Positions 7,139 through 14,749 of a stretch of 33,389 nucleotides of DNA are shown in pieces. The notes below the pieces were generated by a model. The model had not been told where the DNA came from, ran no database searches, and saw nothing but the letters and a program-made list of their open reading frames with translations. Source of the DNA: 2-12-FULL-40-12 sp964518135 (GTDB lineage Bacteria > Patescibacteriota > Minisyncoccia > Minisyncoccales > 2-12-FULL-40-12); NCBI GenBank assembly GCA_964518135.1, contig CAZFEY010000004.1, forward strand, positions 1 through 33,389. The letters are read 5' to 3'. The number at the start of each line of letters is the position of its first letter. Position 1 is the first letter of the stretch. The translations under genes and the position numbers were made by a program.

Positions 7139-8449
7139 TTATTCTATTGGCAATCCGCTAGGAGCTTCTCTTTTTCTTGTTTCAACTCTTTCAACCGAAG
7201 ACGTTGGAGCAACGCCCGCACTCGGGAAATGATACAGGGTGGCTAATTCTTCCGTGTTTAAAATATATGTTCCTCCCGGGCGCGGAAAAAAAGGGGTCCA
7301 TCTACCTCGATAATACCTGATTAATTTTCTCTTCTTGAGGAAAGTTAATCTTTTATCCAAAAACCAAAGCCAAATTTCTTTTGACTTTGTCATTGTTATT
7401 TTCATTGGTTTTAAACCTCCTAAGTTTTCACTAGAAGTCGCTTTGAAAAAACCGTAGATAGCGCGCGACCTCGGCTTGAAAAAAGCGTCTTTTGTGCCAA
7501 GATATATTGTTCTAACGTGACAGCTGTAAGCAAACTTCGAAATCTTTTGCTCGATCGCCTGTACTATTTCTCTTTCTCCAGGGGTCAATTTCATTTCCGG
7601 AGGAATAACATCTTTCTCCGCCTCTTTCATCGCCGTTGGCTTCCCAGTCACAACTACCTGTACCGCTTCCGTAATCATTGGTGGGGGTGGCGGTGGGGCT
7701 TCTGGCCTTCTAACCAATCTATCTCTTTCCTTTATAGCTTCTTTGATCCAAGGAGTATCGCTCTCTCGAATGGGCCTACAAATAATTTGCAACCATGCCT
7801 GTTCGCCAGGATTTAAAGTCGCCAAGGCCTCTAATAATCCAGACAAAGGATCTACCATCTTTCCCTCCGTTCTCTCTGCTTCGTTTTCAAATGCAAGGTA
7901 TGTTTTTAATGGATATCCTGAATTCTTAGTATATTCCCAGCTCATTCCAAATAGATCCCAATCCCTATTTGGGATATCCATAGGCACTTGCTTTGTATAA
8001 TCTTCTACCTGTATAATTTCTACCTCTGGATACTGAGAATAAATATTGGACTCAATAACATCACGGAAAATTTCTGGCAGCCGAATAAAAAAATGAATTT
8101 TTCCATCAATGCTGGCTATTTCTAAAGAAATACTAAGCTGAAATTGCCCCTCTATGTATTTTTCCCGCCATACCGTAACGTCGTGTATGGCATGAAATCC
8201 AGCAAGAACATAATCCATTGCCTTTATGGGCTTTTCAATAATCTCTGGTAGTTTTATTTCTAGAATAATTTTCTTAACAGTAGAATCCCATACAACATTT
8301 CTCCAAAAGATATATTGATATTTAAAAGTTCCCCAAAGTAAAAATGGCGGGAAGACCCACCACCAAACCTCAAAAACTTTCCAGAATTCATTCAAGAATG
8401 GCAAAACTGGAGATATTAAGCTCAAAAATTCTGGCGGGAAAAAAGACAT
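7139..8449 (-). CDS. Membrane-anchored partner protein of the VirD4-like ATPase, function unknown
   Basis: 436 aa. The N-terminus is hydrophobic and Trp/Phe-rich (about residues 22-50), consistent with one membrane anchor. A soluble region follows (60-240) containing FFIRLPEIFRDVIESNIYSQYPEVEI, a pattern resembling domains found beside or fused to HerA/FtsK-like ATPases in archaea and CPR bacteria. A Pro-rich linker (249-257) leads to a C-terminal domain (290-436). Its ATG overlaps the stop of the sigma-like gene by one base (TAATG), indicating translational coupling. The ATPase gene follows 36 bp downstream. From context I infer a membrane platform for the ATPase; the protein itself carries no catalytic motif that I recognise. 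Confidence 0.65.
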   Translation of the reverse strand: MSFFPPEFLSLISPVLPFLNEFWKVFEVWWWVFPPFLLWGTFKYQYIFWRNVVWDSTVKKIILEIKLPEIIEKPIKAMDYVLAGFHAIHDVTVWREKYIEGQFQLSISLEIASIDGKIHFFIRLPEIFRDVIESNIYSQYPEVEIIQVEDYTKQVPMDIPNRDWDLFGMSWEYTKNSGYPLKTYLAFENEAERTEGKMVDPLSGLLEALATLNPGEQAWLQIICRPIRESDTPWIKEAIKERDRLVRRPEAPPPPPPMITEAVQVVVTGKPTAMKEAEKDVIPPEMKLTPGEREIVQAIEQKISKFAYSCHVRTIYLGTKDAFFKPRSRAIYGFFKATSSENLGGLKPMKITMTKSKEIWLWFLDKRLTFLKKRKLIRYYRGRWTPFFPRPGGTYILNTEELATLYHFPSAGVAPTSSVERVETRKREAPSGLPIE

Positions 8450-9453
8450 TATATTGATCTCACCCCTTTGACGAAGCTATATTTCCCCTCCTGATTTCTT
8501 AAAAAGAATTTTTTATTGTTTAAATTAATAAGGATGGTATTCTCCTTCACAATCCTTTGTTTCGATACCTCTGCAACTATTTCTTGGGGAGTAAGGGGCT
8601 TTTGTGATTTCTTAAGAATATTCATTATAACATCTTTCACTACCCCGGGCATATACCCCATTTCTTTCAAAGCATAAAGACCCCTGCCAACCAATACAAA
8701 CCTTGCATCCCTAATTAGCTCATTGTGAACGCTTTGAATATTGGCGCTGTCTCCAATTAGCCTTGCCACCTCCTGAAAATGCAAAGGCCTTTGTTCTTTC
8801 TTGAAAGCCAGATAAGCCCTATCTTTAATCCCTCTTGGATTAATCTCTGGCCATTCCTTTAGCCCCCAAAGATTCTCCTGATTACTTTGGATATTCTTTG
8901 ATACTTCTAAGTAAGATTGTAAATGCTCGGTTTTCAAATTTTTACCGAAATCTTTCTTCACAGAAGTATCCTGCAAAGAAATTGGTTTCTTGTTTTTGTT
9001 TAAGAATTTATAAAAAGCGCTTACGGTTTTTTTCAAACCATCCATTGGCTTTTGCTCTGTGGTCCAAAAAGTATGGAAATCGTCTGATTCAGTAAATCTA
9101 GCAAAGGGTTTTCCCAGGGTTAGCAAAAAGAAAACTTGGTTTTGGTTATCTCCATCTCCAAGAATACCGAGCAAGATAGATTCTTTTTTTAGCCCGCCGT
9201 GGGAACGAATCTCTCTTTCAAAACCATCAAAAACCGATTGATATTTTTGCACCCCATCATCAATCTTTGACATTGCGACTTCTTGAATCTGACGGACTCT
9301 TTCTCTGGTAATACCATGGTCTTGCCCGATCGCATCTAGGGTTTCCCTATGTAATCCATCCAAGCCAAAACGCCTGACAATAACTTCTTTGCCCTTGTCA
9401 GGTAAATTCTTAATTAAATCCGAACAAATAGTTTGAAAATTTATTTTAGCCAT
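8449..9453 (-). CDS. Sigma-70 region-4-like/HARE-HTH DNA-binding protein
   Basis: A likely transcription regulator or RNA-polymerase-associated protein. The N-terminal part is like sigma region 4: LPDKGKEVIVRRFGLDG, then a helix-turn-helix with the ITRERVRQIQEVAMSKI recognition segment of the sigma-70 family. It lacks sigma regions 1-3. The C-terminal third contains a HARE-HTH-like winged helix (from about LHFQEVARLIG to ALKEMGYMPG) and a further HTH-like segment (PLTPQEIVAEVSKQ). An in-frame ATG exists at 9498, but it lies inside the predicted -10 (9497-9502), so I choose the ATG at 9453 (MAKINFQ), giving 334 aa. First gene of the cassette with the membrane protein and the VirD4-like ATPase; it may regulate that cassette. 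The exact role is unknown. Confidence 0.8.
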   Translation of the reverse strand: MAKINFQTICSDLIKNLPDKGKEVIVRRFGLDGLHRETLDAIGQDHGITRERVRQIQEVAMSKIDDGVQKYQSVFDGFEREIRSHGGLKKESILLGILGDGDNQNQVFFLLTLGKPFARFTESDDFHTFWTTEQKPMDGLKKTVSAFYKFLNKNKKPISLQDTSVKKDFGKNLKTEHLQSYLEVSKNIQSNQENLWGLKEWPEINPRGIKDRAYLAFKKEQRPLHFQEVARLIGDSANIQSVHNELIRDARFVLVGRGLYALKEMGYMPGVVKDVIMNILKKSQKPLTPQEIVAEVSKQRIVKENTILINLNNKKFFLRNQEGKYSFVKGVRSI

Positions 9454-9496
9454 AATACTTTTTTCTATAATATACTCATTTATACTCGTTAAACGC

Positions 9497-9525
9497 ATTT
9501 AAGCATTTTATAAAGGAGTTGTCAA
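9497..9525 (-). promoter_or_regulatory. Promoter of the sigma-like/ATPase/pgk operon
   Basis: On the minus strand: TTGACA (plus 9520-9525), 17-bp spacer ending TGC (extended -10), TTAAAT (plus 9497-9502). The -35 directly abuts the CCCC end of palindromic element B2, reading CGGGGTTGACA outward. Confidence 0.65.
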
Positions 9526-9639
9526 CCCCGTTAGAAGCCATCTGTGGAAATATGTTGATTTAAAGACAATAGCCGTTATGGCGGCTGAACGCCTTATGTC
9601 CTTTGTGTGCGCAACAGCTATCGCGGGATTCTAACGGGG
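9526..9639. repeat. Family B palindromic element, copy B2
   Basis: Left end CCCCGTTAGAAG at 9526, right end TTCTAACGGGG at 9629-9639. The interior has a GCCGTTATGGCGGC-type hairpin near 9571-9586. Both the left end of B2 and the following half copy are preceded by GTCAA, so outward they read GGGGTTGAC. Confidence 0.85.
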
Positions 9640-9643
9640 TCAA

Positions 9644-9672
9644 CCCCGTTAGAAGCCATCTGTGGAAATTTG
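9644..9672. repeat. Family B half element (direct repeat of the B2 left end)
   Basis: These 29 bases match 9526-9554 with one mismatch (CCCCGTTAGAAGCCATCTGT and onward). They begin four bases after the right end of B2. No matching TTCTAACGGGG end follows before the secF stop at 9712, so this copy is truncated or decayed. Confidence 0.85.
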
Positions 9673-9711
9673 TTTACCAAGCATAGAAGTCGCAAGGCGA
9701 CTCCGCCCCAA

Positions 9712-10602
9712 CTACTTTCTTTTTCCCTCTTTGCTGTTCACCCAACTAAAAATCAAAGGACTGGCAATAAAGATAGACGAATAAGCACCTGAAACAATTC
9801 CTATGATTAGCGCCAAGGAAAAGTATTTTAAGCTTTCTCCGCCGAAAAAATAAATAGCGAATAGAACGAGAAGGGTTGTTAGGACGGTATTAATCGAGCG
9901 AACTAATGTCTGATTTAAGCTTTGATTGACAACGTCTCCAAAAGATACAGCTGTTCTTTTCAATAAATTTTCGCGAATACGATCAAAAACAACAATAGTA
10001 TCATGCACGGAAAAACCGAGAACTGTTAACAGGGCAGCAACGAAAGGAATGTTAATTTCTACATTGTAAAATTCCCCCAAGATCGCAAAAACTCCAAGAG
10101 GAATGATAATATCGTGGAAAAGAGCCACCAAAGTAGCCAAACCGTATTGCCAAGATTTAGCAGGATAAGAAACTCTTCTAAACGCGAAAGCAACATAAGA
10201 AGCTATCGCCAACAAAGCAAGGATAGTTGCCGTTCTTGTTTTACCTGTTAATTCTTTTCCAATCGTTGGCCCAATTGCCTCAAAGCTTTGCTCGGTTTCA
10301 CCTTCTATTTTTTTTAATATCTCCTGATGAGTTGATTCTTCAATATGCCCAAATCTTAAGATCAGTCTATTCTCACCAGCTGGCTGAATAATAATTTCTA
10401 CCAAATTAAGATCGGCCAAGCTACTTTCTATAGACTCATTGGACGGAACTTGGCCGTCAAATACTAATTCCATTATACTGCCGCCGGTAAAATCAATGCC
10501 CATCTTTAAACCAAAAACTAAAACGAGCGCCAAACTTGAAACAATCAAAACGCCAGAGAGAATATAATAGAGTGTTCGATATTTTAGAAAGTTTATATTC
10601 AT
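9712..10602 (-). CDS. secF: Protein translocase subunit SecF
   Basis: Inner-membrane partner of SecD; the SecDF complex uses the proton gradient to pull exported proteins through SecYEG. The 296-aa length is normal. The hallmark GIDFTGG is at residues 35-41, after the first membrane helix. The C-terminal half has five further hydrophobic segments, including VLGFSVHDTIVVFDRIREN, the conserved SecF motif with its Asp and Arg. A GGAGG site precedes the ATG. It follows secD by 27 bp in the same transcript, the usual order. Downstream of the stop lie family B repeats rather than a clear terminator. Confidence 0.96.
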   Translation of the reverse strand: MNINFLKYRTLYYILSGVLIVSSLALVLVFGLKMGIDFTGGSIMELVFDGQVPSNESIESSLADLNLVEIIIQPAGENRLILRFGHIEESTHQEILKKIEGETEQSFEAIGPTIGKELTGKTRTATILALLAIASYVAFAFRRVSYPAKSWQYGLATLVALFHDIIIPLGVFAILGEFYNVEINIPFVAALLTVLGFSVHDTIVVFDRIRENLLKRTAVSFGDVVNQSLNQTLVRSINTVLTTLLVLFAIYFFGGESLKYFSLALIIGIVSGAYSSIFIASPLIFSWVNSKEGKRK

Positions 10603-10629
10603 AATTTTACCTCCAAAGCCATTTTAACT

Positions 10630-12024
10630 TTATTGCCAAAGCCATTTACTTTTTTCAATTTTGCTACCATCAAATAGTTTTAGAAAATATCTTGTAATAA
10701 AAACTGCCGAAAACATACTAATTAAAACTCCGATTATCAAAGTAAAAGCGAAACCCTTAACGAACCCCGTTCCAAAACCAAATAAAATCAATGAAGTAAT
10801 AATCGTTGTAATATTGCTATCTCGGATTGACGGCCAAGCGCGAGAAAAACCTTCCGCGAGAGAAATAGTGAAATTCTTTCCTTCAGCGAATTCCTCTTTC
10901 ATTCTGGCAAAAATAAGAATATTAGCATCAACCGCCATACCGATAGATAAAACGAAACCGGCTATACCTGCCAATGTTAAAGTAACAGGAATGAGCTTGA
11001 ATAAAGCAAGAATAATAGCAATATAAATAATCAGCGCTAAAGAAGCTAGGATACCAGGCAGGCGGTAAAAGATTACCATAAACATTATCACCGCTAGAAA
11101 TCCTATAAATCCAGACTTCAATGATTTCTCTAGGGAAATTTTACCCAAAACTGGACCAACGGATTCTTGAGAGATAAGAGTAATTGGCAATGGCAAAGCT
11201 CCCGCATTAAGATTTCTGGCCAGCTCTTGAGCTGATTTAATATCGAAATTACCTGTAATTTGCGCTTTACCGCCAACGATTTTGCTTTGTACTACTGGAG
11301 CCGAGATCAAAACTCCGTCTATATAAATAGCTATGGGCTTGCCAATGTTATTTTGGGTCAATTCTTCAAAAAGCTTCGATCCTTCGTCGTTGAATTCAAT
11401 CGAAATTAAGGGCTTTGGGGCATTTTGTTCGAAACCTATTTCTGCTTTTTTGAGATATCTCCCGGTCAACGAAGTGGATTTAAAATAAGGATCCTCAAGT
11501 GCCGATTCCCAATTCTCTATCTTCTGCGCTTCTTCAGGTGTTTTTCCCTCAAGCTCTTTGGCCTTATCTAGGATTTTTTGAGATTCTTCTTGGGATTTTT
11601 GCTCTTTAAATTCTAAAAATGGAGTCTGCCCTATTTGTTTTACAGCTTCAGCAGGATCAATCACGCCAGCTAATTCAACTATCAATCTGTATTTATCTCC
11701 GGCATTTTGCACTTGCACTAAAGGCTCTGCAACGCCAAAAAAGTTTACCCTTCTTTCAATGATATCTCTTAATCCTTCCATTGCTTGTCCTCTTTCTTTT
11801 TCTGCAATTTGCGACAAATCCGCCTCGTATAATAGATGAGAACCACCCTGCAAATCCAAACCTAATTTAAAAGGCACATTCCAGAAGTGCGGAACCTGCC
11901 AGTTAAATTTAGCATTTAAGAAGTCTACTGATTTGTTGAAGTAATTTGGATAGCTAAAATTCCCGACAAAAAATGCCAGGACTAAAATAAAAAAGACTAT
12001 TGTATAAACTCTTTGCTTCTGCAT
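10630..12024 (-). CDS. secD: Protein translocase subunit SecD
   Basis: Membrane subunit of SecDF. It has 464 aa with one N-terminal membrane helix, then GLDLQGG at residues 55-61, the SecD signature. A periplasmic P1 domain follows, with VNFFGVAEPLVQVQ and GRYLKKAEIGF. Five C-terminal membrane helices come last, containing GMAVDANILIFARMKEE, the conserved proton-path region. The length is compact compared with E. coli SecD (615 aa) and typical of short SecD forms. No yajC lies alongside. The ATG at 12024 has no clear Shine-Dalgarno sequence. Upstream lies palindromic element A2. Confidence 0.96.
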   Translation of the reverse strand: MQKQRVYTIVFFILVLAFFVGNFSYPNYFNKSVDFLNAKFNWQVPHFWNVPFKLGLDLQGGSHLLYEADLSQIAEKERGQAMEGLRDIIERRVNFFGVAEPLVQVQNAGDKYRLIVELAGVIDPAEAVKQIGQTPFLEFKEQKSQEESQKILDKAKELEGKTPEEAQKIENWESALEDPYFKSTSLTGRYLKKAEIGFEQNAPKPLISIEFNDEGSKLFEELTQNNIGKPIAIYIDGVLISAPVVQSKIVGGKAQITGNFDIKSAQELARNLNAGALPLPITLISQESVGPVLGKISLEKSLKSGFIGFLAVIMFMVIFYRLPGILASLALIIYIAIILALFKLIPVTLTLAGIAGFVLSIGMAVDANILIFARMKEEFAEGKNFTISLAEGFSRAWPSIRDSNITTIITSLILFGFGTGFVKGFAFTLIIGVLISMFSAVFITRYFLKLFDGSKIEKSKWLWQ

Positions 12025-12078
12025 TTTTTAAAAATTTTGACGATAAACAATCATACAACAAAAAAAATAATAAATCCA

Positions 12079-12162
12079 CCCGGGTAGTAGATTTTGGACA
12101 GCCCCGCCACTAAAAGCGGCGGGTTTCTGACGCGTGGCGCCGGTCCAAAATTCACTACCGGG
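12079..12162. repeat. Family A palindromic element, copy A2 (opposite orientation)
   Basis: The left arm is CCCGGGTAGTAGATTTTGGAC, beginning at 12079 with one extra G. The right arm, GTCCAAAATTCACTACCGGG, ends at 12162. Compared with A1 and A3 the two arm types are swapped, so the element is inverted. The inner hairpin is CCCGCC...GGCGGG (about 12103-12124), unrelated to the interiors of A1 and A3. It lies just upstream of secD. Confidence 0.85.
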
Positions 12163-12181
12163 TCCACCCTACCAATAACCA

Positions 12182-12221
12182 CTATAGTACAAAATACACA
12201 CCTGCATATTTTGTACTATAG
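12182..12221. repeat. Perfect 15-bp inverted repeat
   Basis: CTATAGTACAAAATA (12182-12196) and its exact inverse TATTTTGTACTATAG (12207-12221) with a 10-nt spacer. No T-run follows on either strand, so it does not look like a terminator. An operator or the remnant of an element is possible. Confidence 0.7.
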
Positions 12222-12242
12222 ATTGATAGAAGTAAAAGAAAT

Positions 12243-12266
12243 AAAAAAGACCGCCTTGTGGCAGTC
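12243..12266 (-). terminator. Intrinsic terminator after the 84-aa membrane protein
   Basis: On the minus strand GACTGCC (plus 12260-12266) pairs with GGCGGTC (plus 12249-12255, one G-U pair), followed by TTTTTTATTTC. It lies 22 nt after the stop. Confidence 0.8.
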
Positions 12267-12288
12267 CGAATTTTTGATTGACAATAAA

Positions 12289-12543
12289 TCATCCTCCGCT
12301 TCTTTTGAATCCCGATCGAAGACTGATCAATCCCAGTACGACAAGGATATATGCAAATATCATGATAACTTTTGCATACCATGCATATTTGATACCCATG
12401 TCTGCTCCGTACAAATCAACATAGATCGATTTTGACGGAATAACTAGGAAGTCCTGAATGATCCATCCCGGCGGAAGAGACAGAATGATTATTATCATCA
12501 GGCCCAGCAAAGCAATCATAGTTCCAAAAACTTGTACTTTCAT
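12289..12543 (-). CDS. Small two-helix membrane protein of unknown function (84 aa)
   Basis: Not recognised. Two hydrophobic segments are visible (about residues 5-24 and 57-74), joined by a short loop with aromatic and acidic residues. The C-terminus is basic (SLRSGFKRSGG), so the positive tail is probably cytoplasmic. A GGAGG site lies just before the ATG. The gene has a near-perfect promoter (12573-12601) and its own terminator (12243-12266), making it a single-gene unit. This matches the style of the genes at 1261, 21893 and 23064. Confidence 0.75.
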   Translation of the reverse strand: MKVQVFGTMIALLGLMIIIILSLPPGWIIQDFLVIPSKSIYVDLYGADMGIKYAWYAKVIMIFAYILVVLGLISLRSGFKRSGG

Positions 12544-12572
12544 AGCGAGCCTCCATTGTTTGTGCTATTTAC

Positions 12573-12601
12573 AGTATAACAAATAATACCAATCCTGTCA
12601 A
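12573..12601 (-). promoter_or_regulatory. Promoter of the 84-aa membrane protein gene
   Basis: Minus strand: TTGACA (plus 12596-12601), 17-bp spacer, TATACT (plus 12573-12578). It is followed by a leader of about 20 nt containing GGAGG. Confidence 0.85.
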
Positions 12602-12622
12602 GCACTCCTATTTCAAAACTTG

Positions 12623-13165
12623 TTATATTTTTTCTATTTCAAATAACGCTATGCCAAAAACATAGAATCTTTCTAGTCTGCTAGATTTTATCTTAAATGT
12701 GCCAGATAACATCTGGCTTAATTTTTGGAAGCTTCTTATTTTCGCTCCTTTATCTATATAGAAAAAAGGATAAGCTAGAAAATTAAGAGATGGCGGCAAA
12801 ACAATATCCACTATCCAAATATGACCTTTATTTTTCGTAACGCGTAATATTTCTTTTAGCGCCACTAGAAGATCTCCGTCTTCTAAATGATGCAATACAG
12901 CAACAGAAAACACAAAATCAAAAGAGCTATCTAGTAAATCGATCTTTGTCATATCCATAATTTCAAATCGGGAATTATTATATTTTTTCCGGGCATAATT
13001 TATCGCTTTTGTATCTATGTCTATGCCAAGGTAATTATTATTTTTAAAAATATCTGAATATTGTCCCTGCCCGCAACCAACATCTAAAACATCTCCGCCC
13101 TGGAAATGTATTGATTCTAAATATTGCTTTAATTTTCTTTCGTAAATTCTTCTAAATCCTAGCAT
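12623..13165 (-). CDS. Class I SAM-dependent methyltransferase
   Basis: 180 aa. The SAM-binding motif I is DVGCGQG at residues 28-34, motif II is YLGIDID, and VLHHL is the typical post-IV segment of the Methyltransf_11 group. The N-terminus MLGFRRIYERKLKQYL suggests small-molecule or lipid-type relatives, but the substrate cannot be read from the sequence. It is the last gene of a run secA-capA-nudix-methyltransferase on the same strand, 47 bp after the NUDIX gene. The promoter of the 84-aa gene begins just downstream. Confidence 0.8.
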   Translation of the reverse strand: MLGFRRIYERKLKQYLESIHFQGGDVLDVGCGQGQYSDIFKNNNYLGIDIDTKAINYARKKYNNSRFEIMDMTKIDLLDSSFDFVFSVAVLHHLEDGDLLVALKEILRVTKNKGHIWIVDIVLPPSLNFLAYPFFYIDKGAKIRSFQKLSQMLSGTFKIKSSRLERFYVFGIALFEIEKI

Positions 13166-13212
13166 GGTTTAAATTACAATAATGAAGATTTAATAAAATT
13201 TATTGATACGCC

Positions 13213-13653
13213 CTACCACCCAAACTCGCAATAATTTGTTTTCTTCGAAAAATAACTTATTGCTTCCCGAATATATAAAACAGTGTTTTCTGGTAATTGA
13301 TTTAGAGGAAACCATGAAAAATCATCACATTTTTCTGGCTCCATATTTTTTAATTCGCCTTCCCAGTTTTTTACGACAAAAAATAAATCGATTCGTTCAT
13401 GATCTCCACACTGTCGGTGCATGGTTAAAACAAGATCTAAATCATTTTTATCAATCTCAACTCCCACCTCTTCATACATCTCTCTGGCCAAAGCGTCTCT
13501 CATCGTCTCTCCACCATCCACATGCCCAGATGGCAAACCATAATTACCGTCTTCGTATCCTGTCTGATACCTCCGAGATAATAAAATTTTTCCTTCCTTG
13601 ACAAAAAGAGCGTAAACAGACGGAATGAGCTTAAACCTTTCTATGTTTGCCAT
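13213..13653 (-). CDS. NUDIX hydrolase
   Basis: 146 aa. A complete Nudix box at residues 43-65 fits GX5EX7REUXEEXGU: GHVDGG-E49, then R57-E58 and E61-E62. NUDIX enzymes cleave nucleoside diphosphates linked to another moiety, using Mg bound by the box glutamates. The sequence around it (SRRYQTGYEDGNYGLPSGHV) resembles MutT-like pyrophosphohydrolases; the substrate is unknown. An AGGAAAG site lies upstream of the ATG. It sits 61 bp after the CapA-like gene and 47 bp before the methyltransferase gene, so it is probably part of the same transcript. Confidence 0.88.
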   Translation of the reverse strand: MANIERFKLIPSVYALFVKEGKILLSRRYQTGYEDGNYGLPSGHVDGGETMRDALAREMYEEVGVEIDKNDLDLVLTMHRQCGDHERIDLFFVVKNWEGELKNMEPEKCDDFSWFPLNQLPENTVLYIREAISYFSKKTNYCEFGW

Positions 13654-13714
13654 AATGCTTTTTCTTTCCTGTCCAAAGGATATACCTTATTTTAAATTCT
13701 TTAAACAAAAATGC

Positions 13715-14749
13715 CTAATCCTTACCAAGACCAGAGACCAAATAAGGCTGGAATGACGGAGAAAAATTGATCCCTAGCTTTTCTATATTAATAATTTCCT
13801 TATCTTTTATTACCGCTTTCAAAATAAGGCCTTTTTTGGTTTCCGGAGAAAAATTTTGGTCAAAAACAAAATTACCCAGACTATACGCAATAAATCCTTC
13901 GTCATATTCTTCAACCGGTTGAACTACATGAGGGTGATGACCAATGACCAATTTAGCCCCACTATTTATTAACGCTTTTCCTATTTTCTCTTGATCGATG
14001 CTCTGAATCGTCTCGTATTCATTACCCCAATGTAAAATAATGACAACCAAATCAGCAGCTCTTTCGGCTTCTTTTATATCAGAAACAATTTGATCCACAT
14101 CCAAGAAAGCAATTGCTGGTTTTGAGGCGCTAAAAGTTGTTGACGGCGGCACTAAATTAGTATATCCCAAGAAAGCAATTCTGGTATCTTTCATTTCTTT
14201 TACAAAAGGCTGGTGTGCTTTTTCGTAATCCATACCTCCACCAACCACGCCGATACCAACATTATCAAGCAAAGATATTGTGTCTGTGGTAGCGTCCGCG
14301 CCATAATCCCAGATATGATTATTTGCGATCGAAAGCACATCAAAACCTGCATACAAAAGGCCTTCTATTGCCCGGGGATCCGCCCTAAAAGAATAAATAC
14401 TTCCCATCCTTGTTCCTCTTTCAGAAATAGGACTTTCCAAATTGCCAATCGTAATATCAGCACCATTCAAAAGATCAGCTATCTGTAAGAATGGGTGCCT
14501 CCAATCATTCTTCTTAACCATAATCTGACCAATTCCCCGGGATAACATAACGTCTCCGACAAATAATAAGGTAATTGGTTGACTATCATCAGATACTTCA
14601 GGCTCTGACTCGGCAATATCCTGAATAACCATGCTCGATTTTGAAATTTCTTCTTTGTGTATTTTTTGGGGCACAAACAAAAAAGCGCCCACAATCAACA
14701 AAATAGCGCCGAAAATATGAAAAAACTTACTACGGAAATTATTTTCCAT
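13715..14749 (-). CDS. CapA-family (PGA_cap) metallophosphatase-like protein
   Basis: 344 aa from the chosen ATG at 14749. One N-terminal membrane anchor (about residues 11-26), then an extracytoplasmic domain with LLFVGDVMLSRGI, IGNLESPI, SIANNHIWDYG, ILHWGNEY and GHHPHVVQPVE. These are the metal-binding and structural motifs of the CapA/PGA_cap family, related to calcineurin-like phosphoesterases. Members are linked to poly-gamma-glutamate capsule synthesis, but many bacteria without capsule operons also have them; no capB or capC is nearby. A longer in-frame start (14794) would lie inside secA. The ATG at 14749 overlaps the secA stop by 11 nt, implying coupled translation. Confidence 0.86.
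   Translation of the reverse strand: MENNFRSKFFHIFGAILLIVGAFLFVPQKIHKEEISKSSMVIQDIAESEPEVSDDSQPITLLFVGDVMLSRGIGQIMVKKNDWRHPFLQIADLLNGADITIGNLESPISERGTRMGSIYSFRADPRAIEGLLYAGFDVLSIANNHIWDYGADATTDTISLLDNVGIGVVGGGMDYEKAHQPFVKEMKDTRIAFLGYTNLVPPSTTFSASKPAIAFLDVDQIVSDIKEAERAADLVVIILHWGNEYETIQSIDQEKIGKALINSGAKLVIGHHPHVVQPVEEYDEGFIAYSLGNFVFDQNFSPETKKGLILKAVIKDKEIINIEKLGINFSPSFQPYLVSGLGKD

Noticed and set aside
5432..8449. Integrated conjugative plasmid or ICE
   Set aside because: Only an ATPase and a membrane protein are present; there is no relaxase, integrase, VirB4 or attachment site, and pgk follows in the same operon.
12094..12435. Plus-strand 113-codon frame across element A2 and the terminator of the 84-aa gene
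   Set aside because: It consists largely of palindromes and antisense sequence to a gene with strong signals.
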